This document shows positions 50,017 to 58,603 of a DNA stretch of 64,000 nt, one piece after another; the stretch's first letter is position 1; each line of letters starts with the position of its first letter. Source of the DNA: Bacteroidota bacterium (GTDB lineage: Bacteria; Bacteroidota; Bacteroidia; B-17B0; Aurantibacillaceae); NCBI GenBank assembly GCA_005787585.1, contig SYAL01000032.1, positions 1 through 64,000 on the forward strand, written 5' to 3'. The translations under genes and the position numbers were made by a program. The notes below the pieces were generated by a model that was not told where the DNA came from, made no database searches, and saw nothing but the letters and a program-made list of their open reading frames with translations.

Positions 50017-51852
50017 CTAAAAGTCATCATCATCTTCAGTTTTCTTTTTTAATTCTAATGTTGGCTTTAACGAATTATTTTTAGGTTTTTCTAATTCGAA
50101 TTTATTTTGTGTTGCTTTATTTCTTTTATCTAAGGTATCTTTTTTGATTAAGCCAATATCTTGTTTAAATTGTTCTTTTAAATCTTTCCAGTTTTGCTTT
50201 TCTTTTATAATATCTTCTTTAATTTTAGATTTCAGTCCCTTAAAATCATATTCTATTTTTGGGTTATCAATATTTCCTTTCATTCTTATAAAAATTGTTC
50301 GTTTATCTTCTATGTCCATCTCTATGTCGCCAAATTCTTCTTGTTTTGATTTTTTTCTTTTTTCTTTTAACTCTGAAATCAATAGTCTTATATGATAATC
50401 AATTATATTATCAAAATTATGTGTCCCCTCCAACTCTAAATTTAATACTGAGTTTTTAATTGCAGTTTTTGGAAAATTAATTGTCAACTCTTTAATCTCG
50501 ATCTTACTTTCTAGAGTCGAAAATCTTATATGCATTAAATCTTCTATTTTTAAATATTTTGAAAGGCTCATAAGCGGCTTAAAATTAATTAATTCACCTT
50601 TCTCAATACTAATATTACCTGAAGCCTTTATAGATTTTAGATCAGATTCAAGCCTATTATTCCATTTACCTGATAAGTTAATATTTGCATGTCCAAGCCC
50701 TTTTATTTGTTCATCTATAATTATACTTTGCCCAAAATTATTAAACGATTTAAATAACTGTTTGATATTTACCCCATTAATTTTACTACTTAAATCTATT
50801 ATCAAATTATCTCCAATATTGTTAGCAATTATTTCAATTTGCGCCTCGCCATCCATAGTTTTAAGTGTTATGTCGCTAATCATTGCCTTTTGATTTTTGA
50901 TGTCGATTTGCCCTGAAATATTTTCAGCTAAAAATTTGGAATATGATAGTTTCTTTATTTCGGTCTTTAAAGCTAAATTTATATTTAAAGGAATAATTGC
51001 AGAATTTTGTTTTTCAGAAACTATTTGTTTTGGTATAAAATCTTCAAACTTGATGTAATTTGAAAATAAACTTCCCTCCATAAATAATGGAGATTTACTA
51101 TCTATAATATAATTAAAAATTCCTGGTAATTTACCATTCAATTCAAAATCAGAATCGCCTTTTTTTAATTTTAAGTCCTTTACTTCAATTTCTCTATCTT
51201 TAGCTAAAATCAAACAATTTTCTAAAACAAAAGAAGACTCGTCGCCTTTAAACAAAACTTCAATATTATTTAATTTAGCTTCTAATTTTAACTTAACAAG
51301 TTTTGAAAATGTTTTGCTCTTTAAATCGCTAATCAATCCTTCCAAATTAGAATAAATGCTAATTTCTCCTTTGGCTAATTTAATTGTGTCTATTGGATAA
51401 AATGACTGTAAATTTTCAAGGTGAACTTTTGCTTGTGTAATTAATTTCAAATAAGGCGCTTTAAAATCTTTAATTATGCATGAACCCTCAATTTCATCAT
51501 TATTTAATTTTAAATTCACATTCTTTAAATTTAAGCCCGAAGCTAGTTTACTATAATTAAAATCTCCCTCTAGATTAATGCTAGTTAATTTAGTAGATTT
51601 TGGCTTATAGGTAACCTCTCCGTTCTTAATGCCAAAAGCGGTTTTAATATTCCACTCTTTTTTTAATGAATAATTAAGCCCGCCTATCGCATAAAAATTT
51701 CCTGTACTTTTATAGTCATCAATATTAGTTAATATTGTTTTTGGTAATAAAGAAATTACAGAAGCAATATCCATATCGGGGGCTGTAAAATTTATCTCTA
51801 AATTTTCAAGACTATCTTTATAAATTCCTTTTCCATTAAAATCAAGAGCCAT
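50017..51852 (-). CDS. AsmA-like protein, C-terminal part (split from upstream part by in-frame TGA)
   Basis: 611 residues counted from the first ATG after the interruption, with the AsmA C-terminal beta-rich repeat region (LEGEKG-like strands such as GNISIEKGELINFKPLMSLSKYLKIEDL). The reading frame is the same as that of 52024-52620: removing the TGA at 52024-52026 gives one 868-codon ORF, a usual AsmA length. The intervening 57 codons (NFTEKDSEISTKVDLFVDL...) read as AsmA sequence, so the true gene spans the stop. AsmA proteins are thought to bridge inner and outer membranes in lipid transport. As drawn it has no signal or anchor and would be non-functional unless the stop is read through. 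Confidence 0.75.
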   Translation of the reverse strand: MALDFNGKGIYKDSLENLEINFTAPDMDIASVISLLPKTILTNIDDYKSTGNFYAIGGLNYSLKKEWNIKTAFGIKNGEVTYKPKSTKLTSINLEGDFNYSKLASGLNLKNVNLKLNNDEIEGSCIIKDFKAPYLKLITQAKVHLENLQSFYPIDTIKLAKGEISIYSNLEGLISDLKSKTFSKLVKLKLEAKLNNIEVLFKGDESSFVLENCLILAKDREIEVKDLKLKKGDSDFELNGKLPGIFNYIIDSKSPLFMEGSLFSNYIKFEDFIPKQIVSEKQNSAIIPLNINLALKTEIKKLSYSKFLAENISGQIDIKNQKAMISDITLKTMDGEAQIEIIANNIGDNLIIDLSSKINGVNIKQLFKSFNNFGQSIIIDEQIKGLGHANINLSGKWNNRLESDLKSIKASGNISIEKGELINFKPLMSLSKYLKIEDLMHIRFSTLESKIEIKELTINFPKTAIKNSVLNLELEGTHNFDNIIDYHIRLLISELKEKRKKSKQEEFGDIEMDIEDKRTIFIRMKGNIDNPKIEYDFKGLKSKIKEDIIKEKQNWKDLKEQFKQDIGLIKKDTLDKRNKATQNKFELEKPKNNSLKPTLELKKKTEDDDDF

Positions 51853-52023
51853 CTTATTTAAATTAATTCTTAACTCATTAAAAGAAAAAGCATCTCCTTG
51901 TATTTTTAAATCAACCGAAAAATTAATTGCTTTTTTCTTTAAATTAATTGTGTTATTTATTGCTATTAAATCAACAAAAAGATCAACCTTTGTAGAAATT
52001 TCGGAGTCTTTTTCCGTAAAATT

Positions 52024-52620
52024 TCATTTTAAATCAAGTTCATTTATGGCCATTTCGGTTCTAAATTCTTGTTGTTTATTTTTATAAATCAAAATACTGT
52101 TTTTAATGGTTATTAAATTAAGTTTAAAACTTAAAGTGTCATTTGTTTTTATATTTTGATTATTTAATTTTTTCCAAAAAATATAGTTTGAAATGCCATT
52201 TTCTGATACCGCCATTTTTACTTTAGCCCGATCAATTTTTATTTTTTTAATACTATATTTTTTGTTCCATAAATCTATTATATTGAAATATAAATTAATT
52301 TGTTTGGCAAATAAAAGTGTGTCTCTTTTTTTTATTTGAATAGCCTCCATCATAAGCGCGTTCTTAAATTCAATCGAACAATCAGGAAAAGATTTTAAAA
52401 TAGTGATATTTATGTCCCTAGGGTTAATTTTAACCTCTGCGTTAAGCTGCGAATTTAACTTAGAAAGAATGGATGATTTTACCTCGTCTTCAAAAATAAA
52501 TAATAATCCGACTAATGATAAAATAGTCAGTAACATAAATAAAAAAACATAAAAAATAATTTTCCCAACTTGTTTTAATCGAGATTTTTTTTTCTGTTCT
52601 TCTAAAATATTTTCTTCCAC
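52024..52620 (-). CDS. AsmA-like protein, N-terminal part ending at in-frame TGA
   Basis: 198 residues. One strong membrane span (about 23-47, VFLFMLLTILSLVGLLFIF) follows a basic cytoplasmic stretch. Then comes the AsmA N-terminal domain (LNAEVKINPRDINITILKSFPDCSIEFKNAL). The start is GTG at 52620; no ATG lies before the upstream stop. The ORF ends NELDLK then TGA, followed in the same frame by NFTEKD. Relatives that I recall have a glycine at this position, so GGA to TGA is the simplest single change. It could be a real nonsense mutation, a sequencing or assembly error, or read-through. Confidence 0.75.
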   Translation of the reverse strand: MEENILEEQKKKSRLKQVGKIIFYVFLFMLLTILSLVGLLFIFEDEVKSSILSKLNSQLNAEVKINPRDINITILKSFPDCSIEFKNALMMEAIQIKKRDTLLFAKQINLYFNIIDLWNKKYSIKKIKIDRAKVKMAVSENGISNYIFWKKLNNQNIKTNDTLSFKLNLITIKNSILIYKNKQQEFRTEMAINELDLK

Positions 52621-52710
52621 ATTATAAATTTCTTAAATATCTCCCCAAGATTTACATAAGTGCAGAAAAAAAATAAACAATTGGTTTTTTATAAAGTAAA
52701 CTGTAAATTA

Positions 52711-52735
52711 ATTTTATAGTAATTAACTATAAAAT
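52711..52735. repeat. Perfect inverted repeat between asmA-like gene and redoxin gene
   Basis: Arms ATTTTATAGT and ACTATAAAAT are perfectly complementary (10 bp) around AATTA. It lies in the divergent promoter region and could be an operator for either gene. Being wholly AT-rich, it may also be chance. Confidence 0.5.
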
Positions 52736-52773
52736 AAAATTAAAAAACCATCTTTTTCTGAACTATAATAACT

Positions 52774-52781
52774 TAAATTTG
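52774..52781 (+). promoter_or_regulatory. TAnnTTTG -7 element upstream of the redoxin gene
   Basis: TAAATTTG, within ACTTAAATTTGTT, lies 20 bases before the ATG. The same 13-base string occurs before the gene at 58651. No clear -33 element was seen. Confidence 0.35.
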
Positions 52782-52801
52782 TTACGTTTTAAATTAAATT
52801 T

Positions 52802-53419
52802 ATGAAAATCAAAATCTCATTATTTTTTATAGTCACTATTATTAACACTATTTCGATCGCATTTATAAATAAAATTGAAATAGATGAATTGCCTATAAAT
52901 GCCGCGTTACCAAAAAATGATTATCTAATGAAAGATGTTTCAGGAAAAATGACTTCTTTAAACGAATTAAAAACCAGCAAAGGACTTTTGGTTATATTTA
53001 GTTGTAACACTTGTCCTTATGTAGTAAAAAGTGAAGGCCGCATAAAAACAATAACCGACTTTTGTTTAGCAAATAGTGTTGGTTGCGCCATAATTAATAG
53101 CAACGAAGCTCAACGTAATGAAGAAGATAGTTTTGAAGAAATGATAAAATACTATAATAATCAAAAACTAAAGTGTGCTTATTTGATTGACGAAAAAAGC
53201 CAATTAGCTAACGCCTTTGGTGCTTTAAAAACTCCGCACTGCTTTTTATTTAATAACAAGGGTTTAATATATAAAGGCGCTATAGATGACAATATTAAAG
53301 ATCCTTCGGCAGTTAATACTTTTTATTTAAAAGACGCCCTTTCTTCATTACTTAAAAATGAAATACCTAAAAGGCAAGAAACTAAATCTATTGGCTGCTC
53401 AATTAAACGCTTAGAATAA
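52802..53419 (+). CDS. Exported redoxin/thioredoxin-fold protein
   Basis: 205 residues with an N-terminal signal or anchor (about 1-23) and a thioredoxin-like fold. The CxxC motif is SCNTCPYVVKSEGRI (about 75-89). GALKTPHCFLFNNKGLIYKGAIDDN contains the cis-proline region TPH and is typical of AhpC/TSA-like single-domain redoxins. Probably a periplasmic thiol oxidoreductase or peroxidase; partner unknown. DUF5522 and hutU follow on the same strand. Confidence 0.88.
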   Translation: MKIKISLFFIVTIINTISIAFINKIEIDELPINAALPKNDYLMKDVSGKMTSLNELKTSKGLLVIFSCNTCPYVVKSEGRIKTITDFCLANSVGCAIINSNEAQRNEEDSFEEMIKYYNNQKLKCAYLIDEKSQLANAFGALKTPHCFLFNNKGLIYKGAIDDNIKDPSAVNTFYLKDALSSLLKNEIPKRQETKSIGCSIKRLE

Positions 53420-53457
53420 TTTTAATTACCTTTTTTAGTTCTTAATTTTAACCCATC

Positions 53458-53634
53458 ATGTTTGATAAAGAGTTAAATTCTGAAGATTTTTATTATAGCC
53501 CTGAAGGATTTATTATTTTTACTGAAAAATATCACTTAAAACGAGGCTATTGTTGTAAAAGTGGGTGTAAACATTGTCCTTTTAACTACAATAAAAATAA
53601 TGACTCTTTTGATAAAAAAAAACATAAAAAATAA
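53458..53634 (+). CDS. Small DUF5522 protein
   Basis: 58 residues from the ATG at 53458. FYYSPEGFIIFTEKYHLKRG is followed by YCCKSGCKHCPFNY, four cysteines and a histidine, the hallmark of DUF5522. The tail is lysine-rich. The Cys cluster suggests zinc or iron-sulfur binding; no function is known to me. It lies 38 bp after the redoxin gene and 24 bp before hutU, so all three may be one transcript. Confidence 0.85.
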   Translation: MFDKELNSEDFYYSPEGFIIFTEKYHLKRGYCCKSGCKHCPFNYNKNNDSFDKKKHKK

Positions 53635-53658
53635 CACTTACTCTTTTAGTATTTATAT

Positions 53659-55668
53659 ATGACGTTGCGCGATTTTAAAGATATTATTTCACAGGGCATT
53701 CCAAAAGAATTGCCTAATCAAAAACTTTATGAACCTAATATTAATCATGCCCCCAAACGAAAAGATATTCTTTCATTAGATGAAAAAAAATTAGCCCTTA
53801 AAAACGCCTTACGTTATTTTGATAAAAAACATCATGCTGTTTTAGCAAAAGAATTCGCCGAAGAATTAAAAAAATATGGTCGAATTTATATGTATCGATT
53901 TCGCCCTGATTATAAAATTTATGCCCGTCCAGTTTCAGATTATCCACATAAAAGTATACATGCAGCAGCAATTATGCACATGTTAAGCAATAATTTAGAT
54001 AACGATATTGCTCAACATCCTCATGAATTAATTACCTATGGTGGTAATGGTTCGGTTTTTCAAAACTGGGCGCAATACTTAATAACGATGAGCTACTTAG
54101 CAAATATGACCGATGAGCAAACTCTTGTAATATATAGTGGTCATCCTGCTGGCTTGTTCCCATCGACTAAAGACGCTCCTCGACTTGTAGTAACTAATGG
54201 AATGATGATCCCTAATTACAGCAAACCTGATGACTTGGAAAAGTTTAATGCGCTAGGAGTAACTCAATACGGGCAAATGACGGCTGGTAGCTTTATGTAT
54301 ATAGGTCCGCAAGGTATTGTACACGGCACAACGATAACTGTTATGAATGCTGCTCGAAAAAAATTTAAAACTCATGAAGATTGTAAAGGAAAATTATTTG
54401 TAACCTGTGGTTTAGGAGGAATGAGCGGCGCCCAACCAAAAGCAGCAAAAATTGCCGGCTTAGTTTCTATCACCTCCGAAATTAATCCCAAAGCGGTACA
54501 AACAAGATTAGCCCAAGGTTGGATAGATGAAGTTTATACCGATTTAAACCCATTAATAAATCGAACAAAACAAGCTCAAATTAATAAAGAAGCTATTAGT
54601 TTAGCATATCAAGGCAATGTAGTTGATTTATGGGAAATCCTTTTGAAAGAAAATATACAAGTAGACATCGGAACAGATCAATCGTCCTTACATAATCCAT
54701 GGGCAGGAGGATATTACCCTTGTGGTTACTCTCTAGAAGAAAGTAATACCATGATGGCTGAAAATCCAAACAAATTTAAAGAAGAAATTCAAAAAACTTT
54801 GCGAAGGCATGCCAATTGCATAAATAAATTTTCAGAAAAAGGCATGTACTTTTTTGACTATGGGAATGCATTTTTATTAGAAGCTGGTAGAGCGGGTGCC
54901 GATATTTTAAAAAGTAATGGCGACTTTAAATATAAAAGTTATATACAAGATATTTTAGGGCCCATGTGTTTTGATTATGGCTTTGGTCCATTTCGATGGG
55001 TTTGCTCCTCAGCAAAAATTGAAGATTTAGAAATTACCGATAAATTAGCCGAAGAAGTTCTTTCTTCAATCTATCAAAATGCTCCCGAAGAAATTAAACA
55101 ACAACTTTATGACAACATCGTTTGGATTAAAGATGCTAAAAAAAATAACTTAGTAGTTGGGTCTCAAGCGCGAATTTTATACGCTGACAGCGAAGGTAGA
55201 ATTAAAATTGCTAAAGCTCTCAATCGAGCCATAAAAACTGGTCTTATTTCAGCCCCAATAGTAATAGGTCGCGACCATCATGATGTAAGCGGCACTGATT
55301 CGCCTTACAGAGAAACCTCCAACATTTATGATGGCAGTAAATTTACCGCTGATATGGCTGTACAAAATTTTGTAGGAGATGCTTTTAGAGGTGCTACTTG
55401 GGTCAGCCTCCATAACGGGGGTGGGGTTGGATGGGGGGAAGTAATTAATGGCGGATTTGGATTAGTGCTGGACGGAAGTGTTGATGCCGAAAAAAAACTT
55501 GAGCAAATGTTGTTCTGGGATGTTAACAATGGCATTTCTCGAAGAGCCTGGGCCAGAAACGAAGAAGCTTTATTTGCTATTAAACGCGAAATGGACAGAA
55601 CTCCTAATTTATTGGTTACTATTCCAAATATTGTAAACGACTCCGATATTGAAAATATTGTGTTTTAA
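53659..55668 (+). CDS. hutU: Urocanate hydratase
   Basis: 669 residues, the long form found in Bacteroidota (proteobacterial enzymes are nearer 555). NAD-binding and catalytic segments are obvious: YGGNGSVFQNWAQYLITM, YSGHPAGLFPS, AGSFMYIGPQGIVHGT, VTCGLGGMSGAQPKAAKIAG and WVSLHNGGGVGWGEVINGGFG. It hydrates urocanate to imidazolonepropionate in histidine breakdown in the cytoplasm. No hutH or hutI lies beside it. It is probably cotranscribed with the DUF5522 gene. Confidence 0.96.
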   Translation: MTLRDFKDIISQGIPKELPNQKLYEPNINHAPKRKDILSLDEKKLALKNALRYFDKKHHAVLAKEFAEELKKYGRIYMYRFRPDYKIYARPVSDYPHKSIHAAAIMHMLSNNLDNDIAQHPHELITYGGNGSVFQNWAQYLITMSYLANMTDEQTLVIYSGHPAGLFPSTKDAPRLVVTNGMMIPNYSKPDDLEKFNALGVTQYGQMTAGSFMYIGPQGIVHGTTITVMNAARKKFKTHEDCKGKLFVTCGLGGMSGAQPKAAKIAGLVSITSEINPKAVQTRLAQGWIDEVYTDLNPLINRTKQAQINKEAISLAYQGNVVDLWEILLKENIQVDIGTDQSSLHNPWAGGYYPCGYSLEESNTMMAENPNKFKEEIQKTLRRHANCINKFSEKGMYFFDYGNAFLLEAGRAGADILKSNGDFKYKSYIQDILGPMCFDYGFGPFRWVCSSAKIEDLEITDKLAEEVLSSIYQNAPEEIKQQLYDNIVWIKDAKKNNLVVGSQARILYADSEGRIKIAKALNRAIKTGLISAPIVIGRDHHDVSGTDSPYRETSNIYDGSKFTADMAVQNFVGDAFRGATWVSLHNGGGVGWGEVINGGFGLVLDGSVDAEKKLEQMLFWDVNNGISRRAWARNEEALFAIKREMDRTPNLLVTIPNIVNDSDIENIVF

Positions 55669-55699
55669 ATAATTTTCAATAAATAACACAAAAATCGTA

Positions 55700-56002
55700 T
55701 TATTTTAAATCACAAGTAGTAGATACGTTCGAGGATAAGCCAAAACCCGGTGGAAAATAAGTCTTAATGGCATTTTCTTCTGTTGTTTTTATAGATTCAG
55801 CTTCGTGGTCACAAGCTGATTTTGCTTGAGTCTCTGTCATCTTTTCACTGTAAGGTACTATTTTAGATTTTGAATATACTGAATCAACAGAGCCCATAAA
55901 AGATATTACAGTGTTGGTTTCACAATCACAAGTATATGTTTTTTTACAAGAAATAATTGCAATTACAACTATAGAAATTAAAAATAAATGAGAATTTTTC
56001 AT
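55700..56002 (-). CDS. Small cysteine-bearing lipoprotein, paralog 2
   Basis: 100 residues. Lipoprotein signal with IISC at about 16-19, then KKTYTCDCETN. Five cysteines in all; SEKMTETQAKSACDHEAESI and a final TTCDLK align with the neighbouring gene at 56020-56325. I do not recognise the family. After lipidation of the first Cys four remain, which could form two disulfides. It lies 17 bp behind its paralog and is presumably cotranscribed and surface- or periplasm-facing. Confidence 0.75.
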   Translation of the reverse strand: MKNSHLFLISIVVIAIISCKKTYTCDCETNTVISFMGSVDSVYSKSKIVPYSEKMTETQAKSACDHEAESIKTTEENAIKTYFPPGFGLSSNVSTTCDLK

Positions 56003-56019
56003 GTTTAAATTTTTATATT

Positions 56020-56325
56020 TTATTTTATTTTACAATCTGTGGTAACAACAACATTCGGATCAGGAGTGTTTTTGCCGTTATCCGTCATTAGTGCATCAAA
56101 ATTTGATTGAATGCCAATTTCTTCATGATCACAAGCTGATAAGGCCTGAGCTTCTGTCATCTTCTCGCTATAAACAGATGTGTTATTTTTATAAACAAAG
56201 GTTTCGACAACTCCAGTTGAATCATCAGTTATTTTTTCAGTAACCGTGCAATCGCAAGTATAGGCTTTTTTGCAAGAAGGAAAAAACGTTACAATAAATA
56301 AGAAAAGTAAGATAATTTTTTTCAT
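56020..56325 (-). CDS. Small cysteine-bearing lipoprotein, paralog 1
   Basis: 101 residues. Signal segment MKKIILLFLFIVTFFPSC ends in a lipobox-like FPSC, then KKAYTCDCTVTEK. Shared blocks with the downstream paralog are K-YTCDC, SEKMTEAQALSACDHEE and the terminal TTDC. The middle region is diverged, so the duplication is not very recent. No known domain. Divergent from the carotenoid/retinal fusion gene with 88 bp between. Confidence 0.75.
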   Translation of the reverse strand: MKKIILLFLFIVTFFPSCKKAYTCDCTVTEKITDDSTGVVETFVYKNNTSVYSEKMTEAQALSACDHEEIGIQSNFDALMTDNGKNTPDPNVVVTTDCKIK

Positions 56326-56413
56326 AATTTTAATTTATCAAATATATATATTTTAATTTAATCTACTCTGTTTATTTATATTATTATTATAATTTACCTT
56401 TAACTAATTATTT

Positions 56414-58474
56414 ATGAATAAAACAAAATCATCCACTGCTTATATTAACAATGAAACGGTTTATGATTTCCTTTTTATAGGTCTTGGCGCAGGCAATAGT
56501 TTAATTTTTTTATCTTTATTAAAAAGAGGCTTGGTTTCAAATAAAAAAATCGCATTTGTTGAGCCAATAAAAAAGAATACAAATGATAAAACATATTGCT
56601 TCTGGGCCTTACCAAATGATTCAATTGTTAATGATCTTAAGCCTATAATAAGTCATTTTTATACAGCCATTGAAGTAAACGGCTCTCCTTCACAAAATAT
56701 TGAAAAACAACCCTATTATTTTATTAAAAGTATAGATTTATATGAGTATCTAATAGATAAACTGATAAATGAAGATATTCCTATCTTAAACTTTTATGCA
56801 GATACAATAATTTCTGATGATGAAATTTATCATTTAAATACTTCAGGTGGGACATTAAAATCCAAATTAATATTTGATAGTAGAACCCCCCCATATTCTC
56901 AAATTAATTCTAATGAAATATACTTAAATCAATCATTTTATGGATTACACATTAAATGTGAAAAAGCTGTTTTTTTTGAAGATTCTTTTGAAATGATGAA
57001 CTTTAATGTAGACCAAAGTGATTTTACTCAATTTGTTTATACACTCCCCTTCTCTTCAAAAGAATCATTAATTGAATTAACCCGATTTGGATCAGAAAAA
57101 ATTGATTTGGATTACGCTAAGAAAATTTTAGATAAAAAAATAAAAGCTGAATATGGCAGCTATGAAATTGTTGCTGAAGAATCTGGTTGTATTCCAATGA
57201 CAAGCTATCAACATCCTAAAAACGATTTTCAAGGCGTTTTAAATACTGGCGCTAAAGCAAATTTAATTAAGCCGAGCACAGGATATGGATTTAAAAACAT
57301 GTATAATTTTGCTTCAATAGTTTCTGATAATATTTACAACGAAACCTTTAAACATTTTAATCAAATATCACTCCATAAAAAAAGTCGTTTCCGGTTTTAC
57401 GATATTCTTTTGCTTACTATACTTCTTAAATGGCCTAAAAAAGGAAAAAAGATTTTTACGAACTTGTTTAAAAGCCAAAATATATATACTATCTTTTTAT
57501 TTTTAGATGAAAAAACATCTTTTGGTCAAGAAATTAAAATATTTGCCTCTTTGCCCATATTTACTTTTATAAAATCTTTATTTATACATTTAAAAAAAAT
57601 AAATGCTTTGCGTTATTTATTTTCGTTTGTTGGTGTTTTAATTTATTTTATTTTGCAATATTTCAATAACGTTATATCACTTAATTTCGGGTATTTCTTA
57701 ATAATTATCGGCTTATTATTATTTGGAATCCCTCATGGAGCAGTTGATCACTTGCTGAAAGCTCAAAATAAAAGACCATTGTTTGAATTTATTTTTAGGT
57801 ATTTAATAATAATTATATCCTATTTTATATTTTGGCGCTACTTTCCATTATTTTCGATTATACTATTTATACTATATTCTTCTTTTCATTTTGGTGAATC
57901 CGAATTAGAGGAAATGGGAGTCCACTTGAATAATATTAAAATCTATATAAGGGGTTTTCTAATAGGATCATCTGTTTTATTCTTTATTATTTTTACCCAT
58001 TTGAATGAATCAATTGAAGTTATCTCAAAAATTAGAGGCTTAGATAATATCAAATTATACACAAATGAATTAATAATGTATAAATTTCCTCTGTCTCTGA
58101 TTAGCGTGGTTTATCTTTTATGTGAATTTTTATTATTTAAAAAAGCTGGCTTTTTAATGCTGATTTTAATGCTTATTACGGGCTGTAAAATGCCATTAAT
58201 TTTGGCTTTTTCTCTATATTTTATTTGCCAGCACAGTTTAAATGCTTGGGGGCATTTAAAACTTAAATTAAATATCAATTCTATCCAATTGTATAAAAGT
58301 GCGCTGCCTTATTTAATTGGCGCCTCCTTTCTTTTCTTATCTTTATTTATTTTTGATTTCACTGGTCTTTTAAATTTATATCGTTTGCAAGCAGATGGCT
58401 TTATTTTTTTAGCATGCATAAGCCTGCCCCACTTCTTACTTATGCATCAATTTTATAAAAAAATTATTACTTAA
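56414..58474 (+). CDS. Fused lycopene cyclase (CrtY) and beta-carotene 15,15'-dioxygenase (Brp/Blh)
   Basis: 686 residues in one uninterrupted frame. Residues 1-395 are a CrtY-type cyclase: FIGLGAGNSLI (21-31) for the dinucleotide, YCFW (61-64), FDSR (154-157), TQFVYTLPFS (205-214), EESGCIPMT (255-263), and GAKANLIKPSTGYGF (279-293). Residues about 398-686 are a multi-span Brp/Blh domain with its histidine motifs GIPHGAVDH (438-446), FHFGE (491-495), QHSLNAWGH (606-614) and LPHFLLMH (671-678). CrtY makes beta-carotene from lycopene, and Blh cleaves it to two retinals. Both halves look complete, so the fusion could channel lycopene to the chromophore of the rhodopsin at 60601. Upstream carotenoid genes (crtEBI) are not in the window. 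Confidence 0.93.
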   Translation: MNKTKSSTAYINNETVYDFLFIGLGAGNSLIFLSLLKRGLVSNKKIAFVEPIKKNTNDKTYCFWALPNDSIVNDLKPIISHFYTAIEVNGSPSQNIEKQPYYFIKSIDLYEYLIDKLINEDIPILNFYADTIISDDEIYHLNTSGGTLKSKLIFDSRTPPYSQINSNEIYLNQSFYGLHIKCEKAVFFEDSFEMMNFNVDQSDFTQFVYTLPFSSKESLIELTRFGSEKIDLDYAKKILDKKIKAEYGSYEIVAEESGCIPMTSYQHPKNDFQGVLNTGAKANLIKPSTGYGFKNMYNFASIVSDNIYNETFKHFNQISLHKKSRFRFYDILLLTILLKWPKKGKKIFTNLFKSQNIYTIFLFLDEKTSFGQEIKIFASLPIFTFIKSLFIHLKKINALRYLFSFVGVLIYFILQYFNNVISLNFGYFLIIIGLLLFGIPHGAVDHLLKAQNKRPLFEFIFRYLIIIISYFIFWRYFPLFSIILFILYSSFHFGESELEEMGVHLNNIKIYIRGFLIGSSVLFFIIFTHLNESIEVISKIRGLDNIKLYTNELIMYKFPLSLISVVYLLCEFLLFKKAGFLMLILMLITGCKMPLILAFSLYFICQHSLNAWGHLKLKLNINSIQLYKSALPYLIGASFLFLSLFIFDFTGLLNLYRLQADGFIFLACISLPHFLLMHQFYKKIIT

Positions 58475-58512
58475 ATATTAATTTAATTTAAAAAATTGTT
58501 ACAATCTAAATA

Positions 58513-58543
58513 TTTATTATTTAAATGATAAATAAATAATAAA
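58513..58543. repeat. AT-only inverted repeat after the crtY-blh fusion
   Basis: Arms TTTATTATTTA (58513-58523) and TAAATAATAAA (58533-58543) pair perfectly around 9 bases. It lies 38 bp past the fusion stop and could mark a transcript 3' end, but it has no T-tract on the plus strand and is entirely A/T. Confidence 0.35.
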
Positions 58544-58603
58544 AAATAAAATACAAACTTAATATATACAGATATTTTAACGAAATTTAAAACTTTACAA
58601 ACT

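Noticed and set aside
52024-52026. TGA recoded as glycine (SR1/Gracilibacteria code)
   Set aside because: Other genes in the window end cleanly at TGA and the gene content is Bacteroidota, so a local mutation, error or read-through is more likely.
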